The notes: generated by a model from the sequence alone, not told the origin. A stretch of DNA of 64,000 nucleotides from Sphingopyxis sp. (GCA_030145715.1 JAIXHQ010000014.1:1-64000), one strand, 5' to 3'; shown: positions 44,808 through 53,797, numbered from the stretch's first letter. A program made the numbers and translations.

Positions 44808-45725
44808 TTAGCGCAGCGCCACGGCTGCGCCGCTCGCTTGAAGGGCTTCGATCAAGAGCTGTTTCCCCGGGCCTTTCAGCCAAGTGTCGAAGGTGTGGAG
44901 TTCGGGGACCAGTTTGCGAAGCATGGCGACATCCGCGTTCGCCGCCAGCCGCTTCCCGTCGAACAAGTCGGCAAGCTTTTGCAGGAACGGATTTTCGGCC
45001 AGCACTGGCTCTGGAAACCGCTGGTAGCGGATCTCCCGCTTCGCTTCCTCACTCAATTTCGTAGCCAGATCTTCGCCGGTGATGGCATCGCTGGCGATTT
45101 CCAGGGTTTGCCCCACGAAGCGATCCGGTTGTGCAAAAACGGCAGCGACAATGCGACCAATATCTTCCACCGCTATAAACTGAGCAATCTGATCGGGATA
45201 AGGGAAGAACGTAAGGTAACCTTGATCGAGGCCCAGCCCCGGAAGCATCAGGATTTCCATAAACGTGCTCGGCCGGATCACCGTAGATGGCAGCGGGAGC
45301 GCGTTAAGATGTCTTTCGATTGCAAGCTTGCTGTCAAAATGTCCCATGCCAGTAGGTGCGCTGCCTGCGATGCCTACCGAGCTGTAAACGAAATGCCGCA
45401 CATCGGCGCGTTGAGCCGCCTCCGCAATGGAGGTGCCAAAGGCGACTTCGTCCGCGTCGCTGACACCATAGACTCCTTGTCCCGAACTGGGCTGAACGCT
45501 GAACACGCCATAGGCACCGAGCAGAGCCCTCTCAACGGAGGCGCGATCGGCCATGTCACCCTGAACAAGCACGCATCCCGCTGCTTCGAGCCGCTTGGCC
45601 GCATCACCCGACGGGTCGCGAACGAATGCCCGGACCTGCCAGCCAGCCTCCCGCAATGACCTCGCAACGGCACCGCCTTGTTGTCCGGTTGCGCCAAATA
45701 CGGTTATCGTTTGATCGTCTGTCAT
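44808..45725 (-). CDS. NmrA-family NAD(P)-binding protein
   Basis: 305 residues. Rossmann motif ITVFGATGQQGGAVARSL (7-24), then VRAFVRDPSG, VQGDMADRASVERAL, FVYSSVGIAG and VIRPSTFMEI. NmrA/HSCARG-like atypical short-chain dehydrogenases act as redox sensors or quinone/aldehyde reductases. AGGAG lies just before the ATG on the minus strand. Divergent from an HxlR regulator, a frequent arrangement in which the regulator senses reactive carbonyls or quinones and controls the reductase. Codon use is a little less GC-rich than the core genes. Confidence 0.87.
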   Translation of the reverse strand: MTDDQTITVFGATGQQGGAVARSLREAGWQVRAFVRDPSGDAAKRLEAAGCVLVQGDMADRASVERALLGAYGVFSVQPSSGQGVYGVSDADEVAFGTSIAEAAQRADVRHFVYSSVGIAGSAPTGMGHFDSKLAIERHLNALPLPSTVIRPSTFMEILMLPGLGLDQGYLTFFPYPDQIAQFIAVEDIGRIVAAVFAQPDRFVGQTLEIASDAITGEDLATKLSEEAKREIRYQRFPEPVLAENPFLQKLADLFDGKRLAANADVAMLRKLVPELHTFDTWLKGPGKQLLIEALQASGAAVALR

Positions 45726-45754
45726 ATTGTTTCAGTCTCCTTCTTGTCTAATAG

Positions 45755-45771
45755 GTATGAAATCTATACCA
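45755..45771. promoter_or_regulatory. Palindromic operator candidate between nmrA-like and hxlR-like genes
   Basis: GGTAT-N7-ATACC (45755-45771, GGTATGAAATCTATACC) is a near-perfect palindrome midway in the 66-base divergent gap. HxlR-family dimers bind inverted repeats of about this length, so it is a good candidate for autoregulation and control of the reductase. Confidence 0.5.
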
Positions 45772-45791
45772 CAGGTCAATCAGGCAATCGG

Positions 45792-46166
45792 ATGCTACCA
45801 GGAATGTTCGACAAGACTGAGGACCGACCCGCTTCGAGCCGCTTGTTGCTCGATCAGATTGCCGACAAGTGGTCGATCCTGGTGCTGGGAGCGCTTTGTA
45901 CCGGCCCCCTGCGCTTCAACGCGCTAAAGCGCAGCCTTGACGGAGTGACCCAGGCATCGCTGACCCAGACGCTTCGCCGGCTAGAGCGCAATGGGATCGT
46001 GGAGCGTATGGTCATATCCACATCGCCGATTGCAGTAGAATATGTGATCACGCCTCTGGGCAGGAGCCTGGAGCCGCTATTCCATTCAATCGACGATTGG
46101 ACGAGGACGAGTCTTCCGGAGGTTGAAGCGGCGCGGCGCCGGTTCGACGAAAGGCGCCGAACATAG
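45792..46166 (+). CDS. HxlR-family transcriptional regulator
   Basis: 124 residues from ATG 45792 (45804 also possible). Winged helix-turn-helix of the HxlR/DUF24 type: LLLDQIADKWSILVLGALC, LRFNALKRSLDGVTQASLTQ, LRRLERNGIVERMV, VEYVITPLGRSLEPLF. The Cys near residue 40 in LGALCTGP is in the region used for thiol sensing in some relatives. Likely represses or activates the divergent NmrA-like gene. Confidence 0.9.
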   Translation: MLPGMFDKTEDRPASSRLLLDQIADKWSILVLGALCTGPLRFNALKRSLDGVTQASLTQTLRRLERNGIVERMVISTSPIAVEYVITPLGRSLEPLFHSIDDWTRTSLPEVEAARRRFDERRRT

Positions 46167-46526
46167 CCGTCTCCATTCATGCCGGTGCCGGACAGGGGGC
46201 GTTGGAGACAGCGACAATGAATTTTTCAATTTTGTTCCGGGCGTCGGTGTTTCGGGCCTGCCGCTGACGGCTTTCGGGGTGGGTATGCAACAGTGCCAGC
46301 GCCACCTACGAGAACCTCGTAACGTCGGGCGCTGCGACCTCCGCTGCCGTAGCGCGGGATGATCGTGCGTCGAGCAGTTTGCCGCTGCATGAACAGCGCC
46401 GCGTTTCTGCGACACTTTGCGACAATCATGCCCCGAACCGGCATTGGGCTGGGACAAATGGCCCCTAAAACGCCGTCATCGGGATAGACCTTTCCTTGAA
46501 AGGCTGCCTTTGAAGGAGATGGTAAC
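46167..46526. other. 360-base region without a recognisable gene
   Basis: Short open frames occur on both strands but none has a convincing start, ribosome site or familiar sequence. The last 25 bases hold AAGGAG for the next gene. Promoter signals for the EF-hand gene probably lie here, but no good -35/-10 pair is visible. Confidence 0.5.
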
Positions 46527-47159
46527 TTGAAGAAAATGACGCTTTTGACGCTGGGTGCCGCCGCATTGATCGCTGTACCAGTCCTCGCCGCTCCGAGTGG
46601 AACGGCGGACGGCGATGGCGTGTTGACCCGCGCTGCAGCGCAGACGAACGCAGCGCAGATGTTCGCCAGGATGGACGTGAACAAGGATGGCAAGATCGAC
46701 GCGGCGGACCGCGCGGCGCGTCGCGCCGAGATGCAGGAAAAGATGTTTGCGAGTCTCGATACGGACGGCAACGGCAGCATCAGCAAGGCAGAGTGGGACA
46801 AGCGCGGCGCCGATCGTGCGGCCAAACGCGCCGAACATGGTAAGAAATGCGAAGATCCCAAATGCGATGATGCCACCAAAAAAGCCGGTGACGGCCAGCG
46901 CCACGCGATGCGCGGGGGCCATCATGGTAAAGGTGGCGGCGACCATGGCATGACGGGTGGCCGGATGATGGCCAAGGCCGACGCCAATGGTGACAAAGCG
47001 ATCAGCCAGGCCGAATTCCAAGCGGCGGCGCTTGCGCGCTTTGACGCGGCCGATGCCAACAAGGATGGGCAGGTGACGCTCGAGGAGCGCAAGGCACAGC
47101 GCGGCGAATGGCGTGCCAAGCGTGGCGGCGCAGCGCCGTCCGCTCCGGCGGGCGAATAA
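46527..47159 (+). CDS. Secreted four-EF-hand protein
   Basis: 210 residues starting with TTG 46527 (AAGGAG eight bases upstream), which gives MKKMTLLTLGAAALIAVPVLA, a good signal peptide. Four EF-hand loops start near Asp50 (DVNKDGKIDAAD), Asp78 (DTDGNGSISKAE), Asp152 (DANGDKAISQAE; Lys at loop position 6) and Asp176 (DANKDGQVTLEE). Between pairs 1-2 and 3-4 is a His/Gly/Lys-rich segment (GGHHGKGGGDHG) that might bind metals. Periplasmic calcium binding is likely. It stands just before a two-component system. Confidence 0.88.
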   Translation: MKKMTLLTLGAAALIAVPVLAAPSGTADGDGVLTRAAAQTNAAQMFARMDVNKDGKIDAADRAARRAEMQEKMFASLDTDGNGSISKAEWDKRGADRAAKRAEHGKKCEDPKCDDATKKAGDGQRHAMRGGHHGKGGGDHGMTGGRMMAKADANGDKAISQAEFQAAALARFDAADANKDGQVTLEERKAQRGEWRAKRGGAAPSAPAGE

Positions 47160-47237
47160 GCCATTTGGCGGGGACGGCGGCGAGCAGGCCATCCTCCCCT
47201 CCCGGCATTGCCTTTGCTGCCGGTCCCTGCCAGCTAT

Positions 47238-47266
47238 CGCCCACCGGCCCCCGTGGCCGGTGGGCG
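47238..47266. terminator. Perfect 12-bp stem hairpin between EF-hand gene and response regulator
   Basis: CGCCCACCGGCC (47238-47249) and GGCCGGTGGGCG (47255-47266) are exact inverted repeats with a five-base loop. It lies 79 bases past the EF-hand stop and 25 before the response regulator start. Very stable; only weak T content follows (AACTAGTTTATT), so termination or attenuation into the two-component operon are both possible. Confidence 0.55.
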
Positions 47267-47290
47267 AACTAGTTTATTGACGGAAATCTG

Positions 47291-48025
47291 ATGACCGATA
47301 GCGACCTCCCCCGCATCCTGCTGATCGATGACGAACCGTCGATCCGCGAGCCATTGGGCGAGTATCTGACAGCCCAGGGTTTTGCCGTCACCGCCGCGGC
47401 GAGCGCGGCAGAAGCACGATCCGTCCTGCGTGCCCAGACGGTCGACCTGGTCGTCAGCGATATCATGATGCCGGGGGAGGACGGCCTTTCGCTGACCCGC
47501 CATTTGCGCGAAACGAGCAATATTCCCGTCATTCTTTTGACCGCGCGCGCCGAAGACACCGAACGCATCGTCGGATTGGAAATCGGCGCCGACGATTATG
47601 TCGTCAAACCCTTCAACCCCCGCGAACTGGTCGCGCGTATCCGCACGGTGCTGCGCCGGACACAGCAGGGCGGTCGTGCGCTTGACGCCGTCGGCACATG
47701 CTATGCCTTTGGCGACTGGATCCTGCGCGATGTCGAGCGCGTGCTGGTCGATGCGGAGGGTAACGAGGTTGCGTTGTCGTCGGGCGAATATCATCTGCTC
47801 CACGCATTGGTGCGCCATCCGCGACAGGTAATGAGCCGCGATCGATTGCTCGACATGGTTCGCGGGCGCGAAGCGGATATTTTCGACCGTGCGATCGACA
47901 ATCTGGTCAGCCGTCTGCGCAAGAAGATCGAAGTCGATCCGGCGCATCCGCAGATTGTCAAGACGGTGTGGGGCGGGGGCTATACGCTGGCCTGCGAAGT
48001 GAAGCGGATGGGCCCCGCAGCATGA
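47291..48025 (+). CDS. OmpR/PhoB-family response regulator
   Basis: 244 residues. Receiver domain: LLIDDEPSIRE (Asp13, Asp14), phosphoacceptor Asp57 in LVVSDIMMPGEDG, Thr in ILLTARAED and Lys in YVVKPFNPRE. Winged-helix output domain with VALSSGEYHLLHALV and DNLVSRLRKKIE...VWGGGYTL. ATGA overlap with the histidine kinase gene. Target genes are unknown; the adjacent EF-hand gene and thioesterase are candidates by proximity only. Confidence 0.94.
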   Translation: MTDSDLPRILLIDDEPSIREPLGEYLTAQGFAVTAAASAAEARSVLRAQTVDLVVSDIMMPGEDGLSLTRHLRETSNIPVILLTARAEDTERIVGLEIGADDYVVKPFNPRELVARIRTVLRRTQQGGRALDAVGTCYAFGDWILRDVERVLVDAEGNEVALSSGEYHLLHALVRHPRQVMSRDRLLDMVRGREADIFDRAIDNLVSRLRKKIEVDPAHPQIVKTVWGGGYTLACEVKRMGPAA

Positions 48026-49371
48026 CGTTTCGCCTATGGCCCAAAAGCCTGATCGGGCAACTCGTCTTTGCCGTCGCGCTGATGTTGTTCGTCGCGCAGG
48101 CAATAAATTTCGCGATGTTGGTGCGTGGGCAGAAACAGCAAAGCCTGGCGCATGGTGGTGGCATGGCGGTGGCGCGTATCATCGATGCCGTCGACCGCGA
48201 CCGACGCGGCGAGTCCCTGCTGCCGCGCGGCGAGCATCAGCAGCATCAGGGGCGTGAGCGATCCGAAAGACTGATGATAACGGATCAGCCGCCGACGATG
48301 CCGACGGGCGCGGTTCGGGAGCCCGACCTTGCAAATTATGTCAGCGGACTGTTGGCAGAAACCAATATTCGTGCCGATGCGGTCGATGCCTGGGTGCTGC
48401 CGCGGCGGGCACGTCCGTATGGCGGCGCCTTTCCCTATCGCTCGGTGATCGTCGTGGCCAAGGTGGAAAGCCGATATTTCGCGGTGCGAACGCGCATCGG
48501 GGCGGGCGGAAGCCGCCTGAAAGGCTTTCTCGTCTGGCAAACGCTCTCGCTCTATCTGCTCCTGCTCGTCCCGATCATGGTTATCGCCTATCGCGCCGCC
48601 GCGCCTCTTCGCGGCCTGACCCGAGCCGCGAGGCTCAATCCCGCGCTGCGCGATTCCGAACCGCTTAGCGAAGAGGGGCCTTCGGACGTCCGCGACCTGA
48701 TCGCCGCGTTCAACGCCTATCGCGCGCGGATCGCCACGATGCTGTCGGACAAGGACCGGATGCTCGGGGCGGTCGGCCATGACCTTCGTACTCCGCTGGC
48801 CAGCTTGCGTGTGCGGGTCGAGCAGGTCGAGGACGAGGTCCTGCGCGGCAAAATGATCGCGAGCATCGAGGAAATGACCGCGATGCTGACCGATATTCTG
48901 GCGCTGGCAAGATCGGGCGCGGGGACCGAGATGCAGGAGCGCATCCCGCTGAATGAATTGATCGCCGAACTGGCCGCCGATTATGAGGAACGCGGCAAGG
49001 ATGTCACCGTTGCCGATGTCGCCGATGTCGCTGTGATGGCCCGCCCGATGTTGCTGAAGAGGGGGGTGCGTAATCTTTTGGACAATGCCATGGCTTATGC
49101 TGTTCGCGCGCGGTTGTCGGTGCGGGTCGTTGAGGGGCAGGCGCGGATCGTCGTTTCGGATGACGGCCCCGGCCTGACCGACGAGCAGATCGCGACGCTG
49201 ATCGAACCTTTTGCGCGGGGCGAGCAGTCGCGCAACCGGGCGACCGGCGGCGCCGGACTGGGCCTGTCGATCGCGCGGGATATTGCGGAGGGCGAGGGCG
49301 GGAGCCTGACGCTGGCGAACCGCGAGGGCGGCGGCCTGGACGCCGTTATCGCGCTGCCGGTTCACACATAG
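48022..49371 (+). CDS. Sensor histidine kinase
   Basis: 449 residues from ATG 48022. TM1 at about 10-33 (LIGQLVFAVALMLFVAQAINFAM, split), a periplasmic sensor loop rich in His/Gln/Arg (about 60-90), TM2 near 175-195, HAMP-like linker, H-box AVGHDLRTPLASLR with His253, N-box NLLDNAMAYA, G boxes DDGPGL and GGAGLGLSIA. EnvZ-like. Converges on the thioesterase with a 10-base 3' overlap. Confidence 0.93.
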   Translation: MTFRLWPKSLIGQLVFAVALMLFVAQAINFAMLVRGQKQQSLAHGGGMAVARIIDAVDRDRRGESLLPRGEHQQHQGRERSERLMITDQPPTMPTGAVREPDLANYVSGLLAETNIRADAVDAWVLPRRARPYGGAFPYRSVIVVAKVESRYFAVRTRIGAGGSRLKGFLVWQTLSLYLLLLVPIMVIAYRAAAPLRGLTRAARLNPALRDSEPLSEEGPSDVRDLIAAFNAYRARIATMLSDKDRMLGAVGHDLRTPLASLRVRVEQVEDEVLRGKMIASIEEMTAMLTDILALARSGAGTEMQERIPLNELIAELAADYEERGKDVTVADVADVAVMARPMLLKRGVRNLLDNAMAYAVRARLSVRVVEGQARIVVSDDGPGLTDEQIATLIEPFARGEQSRNRATGGAGLGLSIARDIAEGEGGSLTLANREGGGLDAVIALPVHT

Positions 49372-50192
49372 ACGGCGATCGCCTGGCTGCCGCTGAGCAC
49401 CGGTTCCCCGGCGCGGTTCCACAACATCATGTCCTGTACCGACAGCCCGTGGCGGACGTAGGGGGTCCGGGCCTGAAGCAACCACCAGCCATCGTCGGTC
49501 CGCGGCGCCCCGGTGAGCATGTTGACGGTCCAGTTCATCGAACTGATCGGCCCGAATTGCCGGAACAGCGCCATGGCGGCCGGGGGCAGGGCGTCGCCCA
49601 TCGCGAGCAGCGCGATGGCGGGATGGCATGATGGTTCCTGCACGAAACGCACCCAGGTCAGATATTCGCCCACGTCGCCGTTCCATTCGAAACGCGGACC
49701 CGTCGTGGGCCGCATGTCGAAATGTTGAGTGAAAGTGGGACGCGCATGATGTTCGGGAACCGGCGCCAGCGTTTCGGGATCGGGCGCGCCGGGCATGGCC
49801 AACCGATCATGATCGAGGTGGCTGTCCCGGTCGCCCGAAAAGGCAAAGACCGCCGCGGTGCCGAAACCCTGATCGCTCGACACGCCGGCATCGACGAACA
49901 GGCTGGATTTCGACTGGCGCAGCAGCCGCGTTTCGACCGTGCAGTCGCCGCCGACAGGGCCGACGAAGCTGATCTGTGCATAGCGCAGCGGCGTTTCGGT
50001 GGGATGGAGCGCCATCGTGCCCGCCAGCGCGACGGCCGAGCTGATCCCGCCATAGGCGGTTCGCCCCTGCATCCATCCGGCGTCGATATGCGCCTTTGCC
50101 ACGCCGTCTTCGGTGCGCAGCGTCGAAAGCAGCGCGTCGAGCGAGCCGGGGGGGAGCGCGCTGGCGGGAAGCGCGCTGGGAGGGTTCGTCAT
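49362..50192 (-). CDS. TesB-like acyl-CoA thioesterase
   Basis: 276 residues with a double hotdog pattern: AGWMQGRTAYGGISSAVAL (about 38-56), SFVGPVGGDCTVETRLLRQSKS, and a C-terminal SSMNWTVNMLTGAP, PYVRHGLSVQDMMLWNRAGEP. Hydrolyses acyl-CoA thioesters; the tail length preference is not predictable. It is downstream of, and in the same direction as, the saccharopine-dehydrogenase-like gene, eight bases away, so they are probably cotranscribed. Confidence 0.85.
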   Translation of the reverse strand: MTNPPSALPASALPPGSLDALLSTLRTEDGVAKAHIDAGWMQGRTAYGGISSAVALAGTMALHPTETPLRYAQISFVGPVGGDCTVETRLLRQSKSSLFVDAGVSSDQGFGTAAVFAFSGDRDSHLDHDRLAMPGAPDPETLAPVPEHHARPTFTQHFDMRPTTGPRFEWNGDVGEYLTWVRFVQEPSCHPAIALLAMGDALPPAAMALFRQFGPISSMNWTVNMLTGAPRTDDGWWLLQARTPYVRHGLSVQDMMLWNRAGEPVLSGSQAIAVYV

Positions 50193-50199
50193 CTGGTTA

Positions 50200-51369
50200 T
50201 CAATCCTCGATCTGGAACGTCAGGCCCGCGTTCGCGGTCAGTCGCGCGACGAGGGCGTCGCCAAGCAAGGCACCCGGCGTCCAGATGCCGCCGCCGCCCT
50301 GATTTTGCAGCAACGCGATGCCCGTTTCGGCCAGCATCTTTGACGTCGATCCATAGCCGGGGTCGCGGTCGCCCTGAACGCTGGCGCGGATCACCGTGCC
50401 ATCCGGATATTCGCCGATGAACAGAATGTCGTAAAAGCCGTTTTCGCGCTGTTCCTTGCTGGGGCCATCGCCGGGCTTGATGCCCGGATCGAACGGATTG
50501 GCCTTTGCCATCGCTTCGGCCATCGCCTTTCCGGCATCGCCGATCGTCGTCATGACCATTTCGTCGTAAACCAGATCGGCGCCCCACGGATGGCCGAGCA
50601 GGAAGTTGGTGCGGTGGACATTCTTGGTATTGATCGGCGCCATGACGAAGGGGGCGGTCCAGGTGCCGGTCGCAGAATCATATTCGGGGACAAGCCCGGT
50701 CGGCTGCGAAGGTCCCTCGAAACCGGGGGTCAGGGCGAAAGAGGATTTGAGCAGCAGCGCGAGCGACGGTTTCTTCGCGATCGCCTTTAGCGTTTCGGTG
50801 AGGCTGGCGATCGTGCCGCCCGATGCGCCGCCCGCCATCTTGCGAACGCGGCCCTTGACGCGCGGCGCGGGTTTGCCATGCCGCCGGATCGCTTCGGCCT
50901 GAAGGAAATGGACGCCAAGGTCGAAGGGAATCGAATCGAACCCGCAACTGAAGGTGATCCGCGCGCCCGATGCCGTGGCGGCATCCTGATGCGTGTCGAT
51001 CATCTCGCGCATCCAGCCGGGTTCGCCGCACAGGTCGGCATAGGCGGTCCCGGCGCGGACGCACGCCGCGACCAGTTCGTGGCCATAGAGTTGATAGGGG
51101 CCAACGGTGGTCAGAACCGCAGTGGCCGATCCCGCCATCCGGTCGAGGCTGGCGGGGTCGTCGGCGTCGGCGACGACCAGCGGCGTGTCCTTTGGCGCGC
51201 CGATCAGGTCGCGGACCTCGGCAAGTTTGTCGGCGCTGCGCCCCGCCATCGCCCATTTCGGCGCATCGGCCCGGCCGGCATAATGCTGGCTGAGATATTC
51301 GGCGACAAGGCGCCCGGTGAAGCCGGTGGCGCCATAGATGATGATGTCGAAATCGCGCGTCCCCGCCAT
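50200..51369 (-). CDS. Saccharopine-dehydrogenase-family NADP-binding protein (trans-acting enoyl-reductase-like)
   Basis: 389 residues. N-terminal Rossmann motif IIIYGATGFTGRLVAEYL (9-26), WAMAGRSADKLAEV, VLTTVGPYQLYG and YADLCGEPGWMREMID are typical of the saccharopine dehydrogenase-like/enoyl-reductase branch rather than lysine metabolism. Possible role in lipid or polyketide reduction, with the neighbouring thioesterase. The sequence TACGTAAACGTTA upstream (near 51385) could be part of a regulator site. Confidence 0.85.
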   Translation of the reverse strand: MAGTRDFDIIIYGATGFTGRLVAEYLSQHYAGRADAPKWAMAGRSADKLAEVRDLIGAPKDTPLVVADADDPASLDRMAGSATAVLTTVGPYQLYGHELVAACVRAGTAYADLCGEPGWMREMIDTHQDAATASGARITFSCGFDSIPFDLGVHFLQAEAIRRHGKPAPRVKGRVRKMAGGASGGTIASLTETLKAIAKKPSLALLLKSSFALTPGFEGPSQPTGLVPEYDSATGTWTAPFVMAPINTKNVHRTNFLLGHPWGADLVYDEMVMTTIGDAGKAMAEAMAKANPFDPGIKPGDGPSKEQRENGFYDILFIGEYPDGTVIRASVQGDRDPGYGSTSKMLAETGIALLQNQGGGGIWTPGALLGDALVARLTANAGLTFQIED

Positions 51370-51453
51370 GGGCCACCTCCCTTTACGTAAACGTTAAGTG
51401 GAGGCTAGCGCAGGCGGGGAGGCTTGCCAAGCATCAAGCGCCAGGTGCCGGTG

Positions 51454-51966
51454 TCATCGGCGCCAGAAAGGCCTTTTGCGAACGATGGGCGGCGTGGCGA
51501 CGGCCTCTGCCCGCCCTTCGGCGCGAGCGGCACGCAATTCGGCGTCGGCGGCATGTTGCTGGGCCTGATGCGCCGCGAGTTCGTCGCGGCGACGGGCGCG
51601 CAGCGCGTCATAACTCCAGCGCGTGTGGCCATAGCCGAAAAGGCACAGCAAGCCGCCCGCGATCGCCAGATTTTTCATCGCGGCCATGGCCTGCATCGGG
51701 TCGGTAAATTCGCGGTGAAAGAACAGGATGGTGGCGAGGACAAAGCCCGCGAGCAGGATGGCCATGATCCTGGTCGCGATACCCAGCGCGATACAGACGC
51801 CGGCAATCAGTTCGAACAGTCCGGTGGGAATGGCGAGGCCGCCGGGCAGGCCCGCAGCGACGATCATCGCGTCCGTGTCGGATATATTGATAAGCTTGTT
51901 GATGCCCGAAATGATGAAGATCAGGGCGATGAACAGGCGCCCGATGAAGACGGCAAGCATGGACAT
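51454..51966 (-). CDS. DoxX-family membrane protein
   Basis: 170 residues with four predicted helices: 2-22 (MLAVFIGRLFIALIFIISG), about 45-68 (AIPTGLFELIAGVCIALGIA), 70-85 and 100-115. The C-terminal 50 residues are soluble, Ala/Arg-rich and charged. GGAGGATG precedes the ATG on the minus strand. A longer frame continues upstream into the GH5 gene on the same strand but in a different frame and is not needed. DoxX proteins are small quinone-linked or stress-related membrane proteins; the specific role is unknown. Confidence 0.85.
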   Translation of the reverse strand: MSMLAVFIGRLFIALIFIISGINKLINISDTDAMIVAAGLPGGLAIPTGLFELIAGVCIALGIATRIMAILLAGFVLATILFFHREFTDPMQAMAAMKNLAIAGGLLCLFGYGHTRWSYDALRARRRDELAAHQAQQHAADAELRAARAEGRAEAVATPPIVRKRPFWRR

Positions 51967-52037
51967 GGAACATCCTCCGCAAAATGCGCCCCTTCCGCCC
52001 GTGCTCACAGGACGCGCGGCGATGGAGGTGGTTCCGG

Positions 52038-53759
52038 TCAGCGCGGCGTAAAGACAAGTTCCGCGACCTCGCAGTCGCCGCAATCGATCGCGCCGAGGGA
52101 GACGGTCGCCCGACCGGCGGGCAGATTCACGTCGCCGAGCTTTACCGTCTGCCACCCGCCGCCGGCCGGGACCGCGGCGCCGCGGCCGTCGATCCCGATG
52201 CGCCCGCCGCGCACCGACCGGGCGCGCGCCGCGACGGCCCAGCGGCCCGCCGTGGCGACGTCGGCGCTGTAGCGCATGAATTCGCCGGTGACGAAATCGC
52301 TGACATAGGGAGTGCCGTCGGCTTCGCGCGCGATGTCGACGCCGTCGTTTCGGTATGTCGTGCCATTGTTCCACGGCGTCCGTTCGCCGCCGGTGGCGAC
52401 ATGGTAATTGGCGTCGACCGTATCGCGATAGGCGATGGTGGGTGGGCCGAGATCATAATCGACCGCCGCGACGGTCAGCGGTGCGGCGCCCAACAGGCGC
52501 GCCGCGAACGGCCGACTGCCGTTGTCGTGCGGCTGGCGGAGCATTGCGTCGATGACGTCGGGCTTTGGGATGTTGCGGTCGAACCGCGTATTTTCGGCGA
52601 GTGTCATCATCGCGGCGAAGGCTTCGTCCGCCGCTGGCTTTTCACCCTTGCCCGTCATCCATGCGACGATCTTTGCCCAGCCGTCGCCGGGCGGGATTTC
52701 GAGCGGCTGGTTGAAGCCGATCTTTTTCAACGGCCAGAAGTTCCAGCCGATGCCGTCATTTTCGACCAGCGCGATCGCATCGCGATACCAGCCGTTGCTG
52801 TTCTCACCCGATTCGCCCAGCCAGATCGGCCGACCATAGCTGGTCCGCAGCGCCTTGATGTCGGCGATGCTCGCCGCGTCGTTGCGGTTCCAATATTTGT
52901 GAAAGCTCAGCGCCATATTGGCGTCCCATGCGGGCGGCAGACCCTTGTAATTATTGCCCCAGCAATTGCCCTCGACGATCACGACATGCTTTTTGTCGAC
53001 CTTGCGGATCGCGGCGGTGATGCGTTGCTGAAGGTCCCATATGGGCTTGTTATCCACATCGTCGCAGCCATTGCCCTTGCCTGGGGTGGCAAAGCTCCAA
53101 TTGGGTTCGTTGATCAGGTCGTATCCGCCGATCCACGGTTCGTCCCGGTAGCGCGCGGCAATCCGTGCCCATAGCGCAACGGTCTTGCGCTGATTTTCCT
53201 CGCTTTGCCACAGTGACGGCCTGGCGGGGTCGCGGTCGGAAATCGGCAGGTCATTGCCTTGCCCGCCGGGCGCGGCATGAAGGTCGAGGATCAGGTAAAT
53301 CCGGTTCGCCTTGCTCCATTCGAGCAATCGGTCGATGCGCCGGAAACCGTCCTCCAGCCATGTATCCTGACCAGCGCGCGGTTCCTGGTCGGCGGGCAGG
53401 GTCAATTGGTTGAAATGGATCGGCAGGCGCACCGAGTTAAAGCCCCAACCGGCCATCTGGTCGATGTCGGCGCGGGTCGTGTGATTGTCCAGCCATGCGC
53501 GATAAAAGGTCGCGGTGCGTTCCTCTCCCACCAGTTCGACAAGCTTGGCGCGGATGCGGTGCTGCTGCCCCACCTCGCCAAGTTGCAGCATATATCCTTC
53601 CTGCAGCATCCAGCCGCCAAGGCCCATGCCGCGAAGGATGACAGGTTTTCCCGACCCATCGACGATCTGGGTCCCCGATACTTGCAGAAAGCCTTCGGCC
53701 TGGGCGGTGGTCGAGCCAAGAAAGGCAGCGAAGGCGAGCGCGGCGGTGCGAAATGTCAT
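52038..53759 (-). CDS. Secreted GH5-type glycoside hydrolase with C-terminal beta-sandwich
   Basis: 573 residues. Signal peptide (AALAFAAFLGSTTAQA, cleavage near 21). GH5-like TIM barrel: LRGMGLGGWMLQEGYML, WGFNSVRLPIHF, LILDLHAAPGGQGND, acid/base Glu218 in DLINEPNW and nucleophile Glu316 in PIWLGESGENS. Residues about 440-573 form a carbohydrate-binding-like domain (SVRGGRIGIDGRG, GGWQTVKLGDVNL). Probably an endoglucanase or other beta-glucan hydrolase, periplasmic or secreted. Confidence 0.9.
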   Translation of the reverse strand: MTFRTAALAFAAFLGSTTAQAEGFLQVSGTQIVDGSGKPVILRGMGLGGWMLQEGYMLQLGEVGQQHRIRAKLVELVGEERTATFYRAWLDNHTTRADIDQMAGWGFNSVRLPIHFNQLTLPADQEPRAGQDTWLEDGFRRIDRLLEWSKANRIYLILDLHAAPGGQGNDLPISDRDPARPSLWQSEENQRKTVALWARIAARYRDEPWIGGYDLINEPNWSFATPGKGNGCDDVDNKPIWDLQQRITAAIRKVDKKHVVIVEGNCWGNNYKGLPPAWDANMALSFHKYWNRNDAASIADIKALRTSYGRPIWLGESGENSNGWYRDAIALVENDGIGWNFWPLKKIGFNQPLEIPPGDGWAKIVAWMTGKGEKPAADEAFAAMMTLAENTRFDRNIPKPDVIDAMLRQPHDNGSRPFAARLLGAAPLTVAAVDYDLGPPTIAYRDTVDANYHVATGGERTPWNNGTTYRNDGVDIAREADGTPYVSDFVTGEFMRYSADVATAGRWAVAARARSVRGGRIGIDGRGAAVPAGGGWQTVKLGDVNLPAGRATVSLGAIDCGDCEVAELVFTPR

Positions 53760-53784
53760 GACCTCATCCCCATTTGTGATTTAT

Positions 53785-53797
53785 GGGAACGTTATCA
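53785..53797. promoter_or_regulatory. LacI-type operator candidate upstream of the GH5 gene
   Basis: GGGAACGTTATCA (53785-53797) contains the central AACGTT palindrome with one good arm. On the minus strand it reads TGATAACGTTCCC, about 25 bases before the GH5 start. LacI-family sugar regulators commonly bind sites centred on CG within such palindromes. No regulator gene is nearby. Confidence 0.35.

Noticed and set aside
46123-46362. Small ORF after the HxlR gene
   Set aside because: Overlaps the HxlR 3' end, has no ribosome site and its sequence resembles no known small protein.
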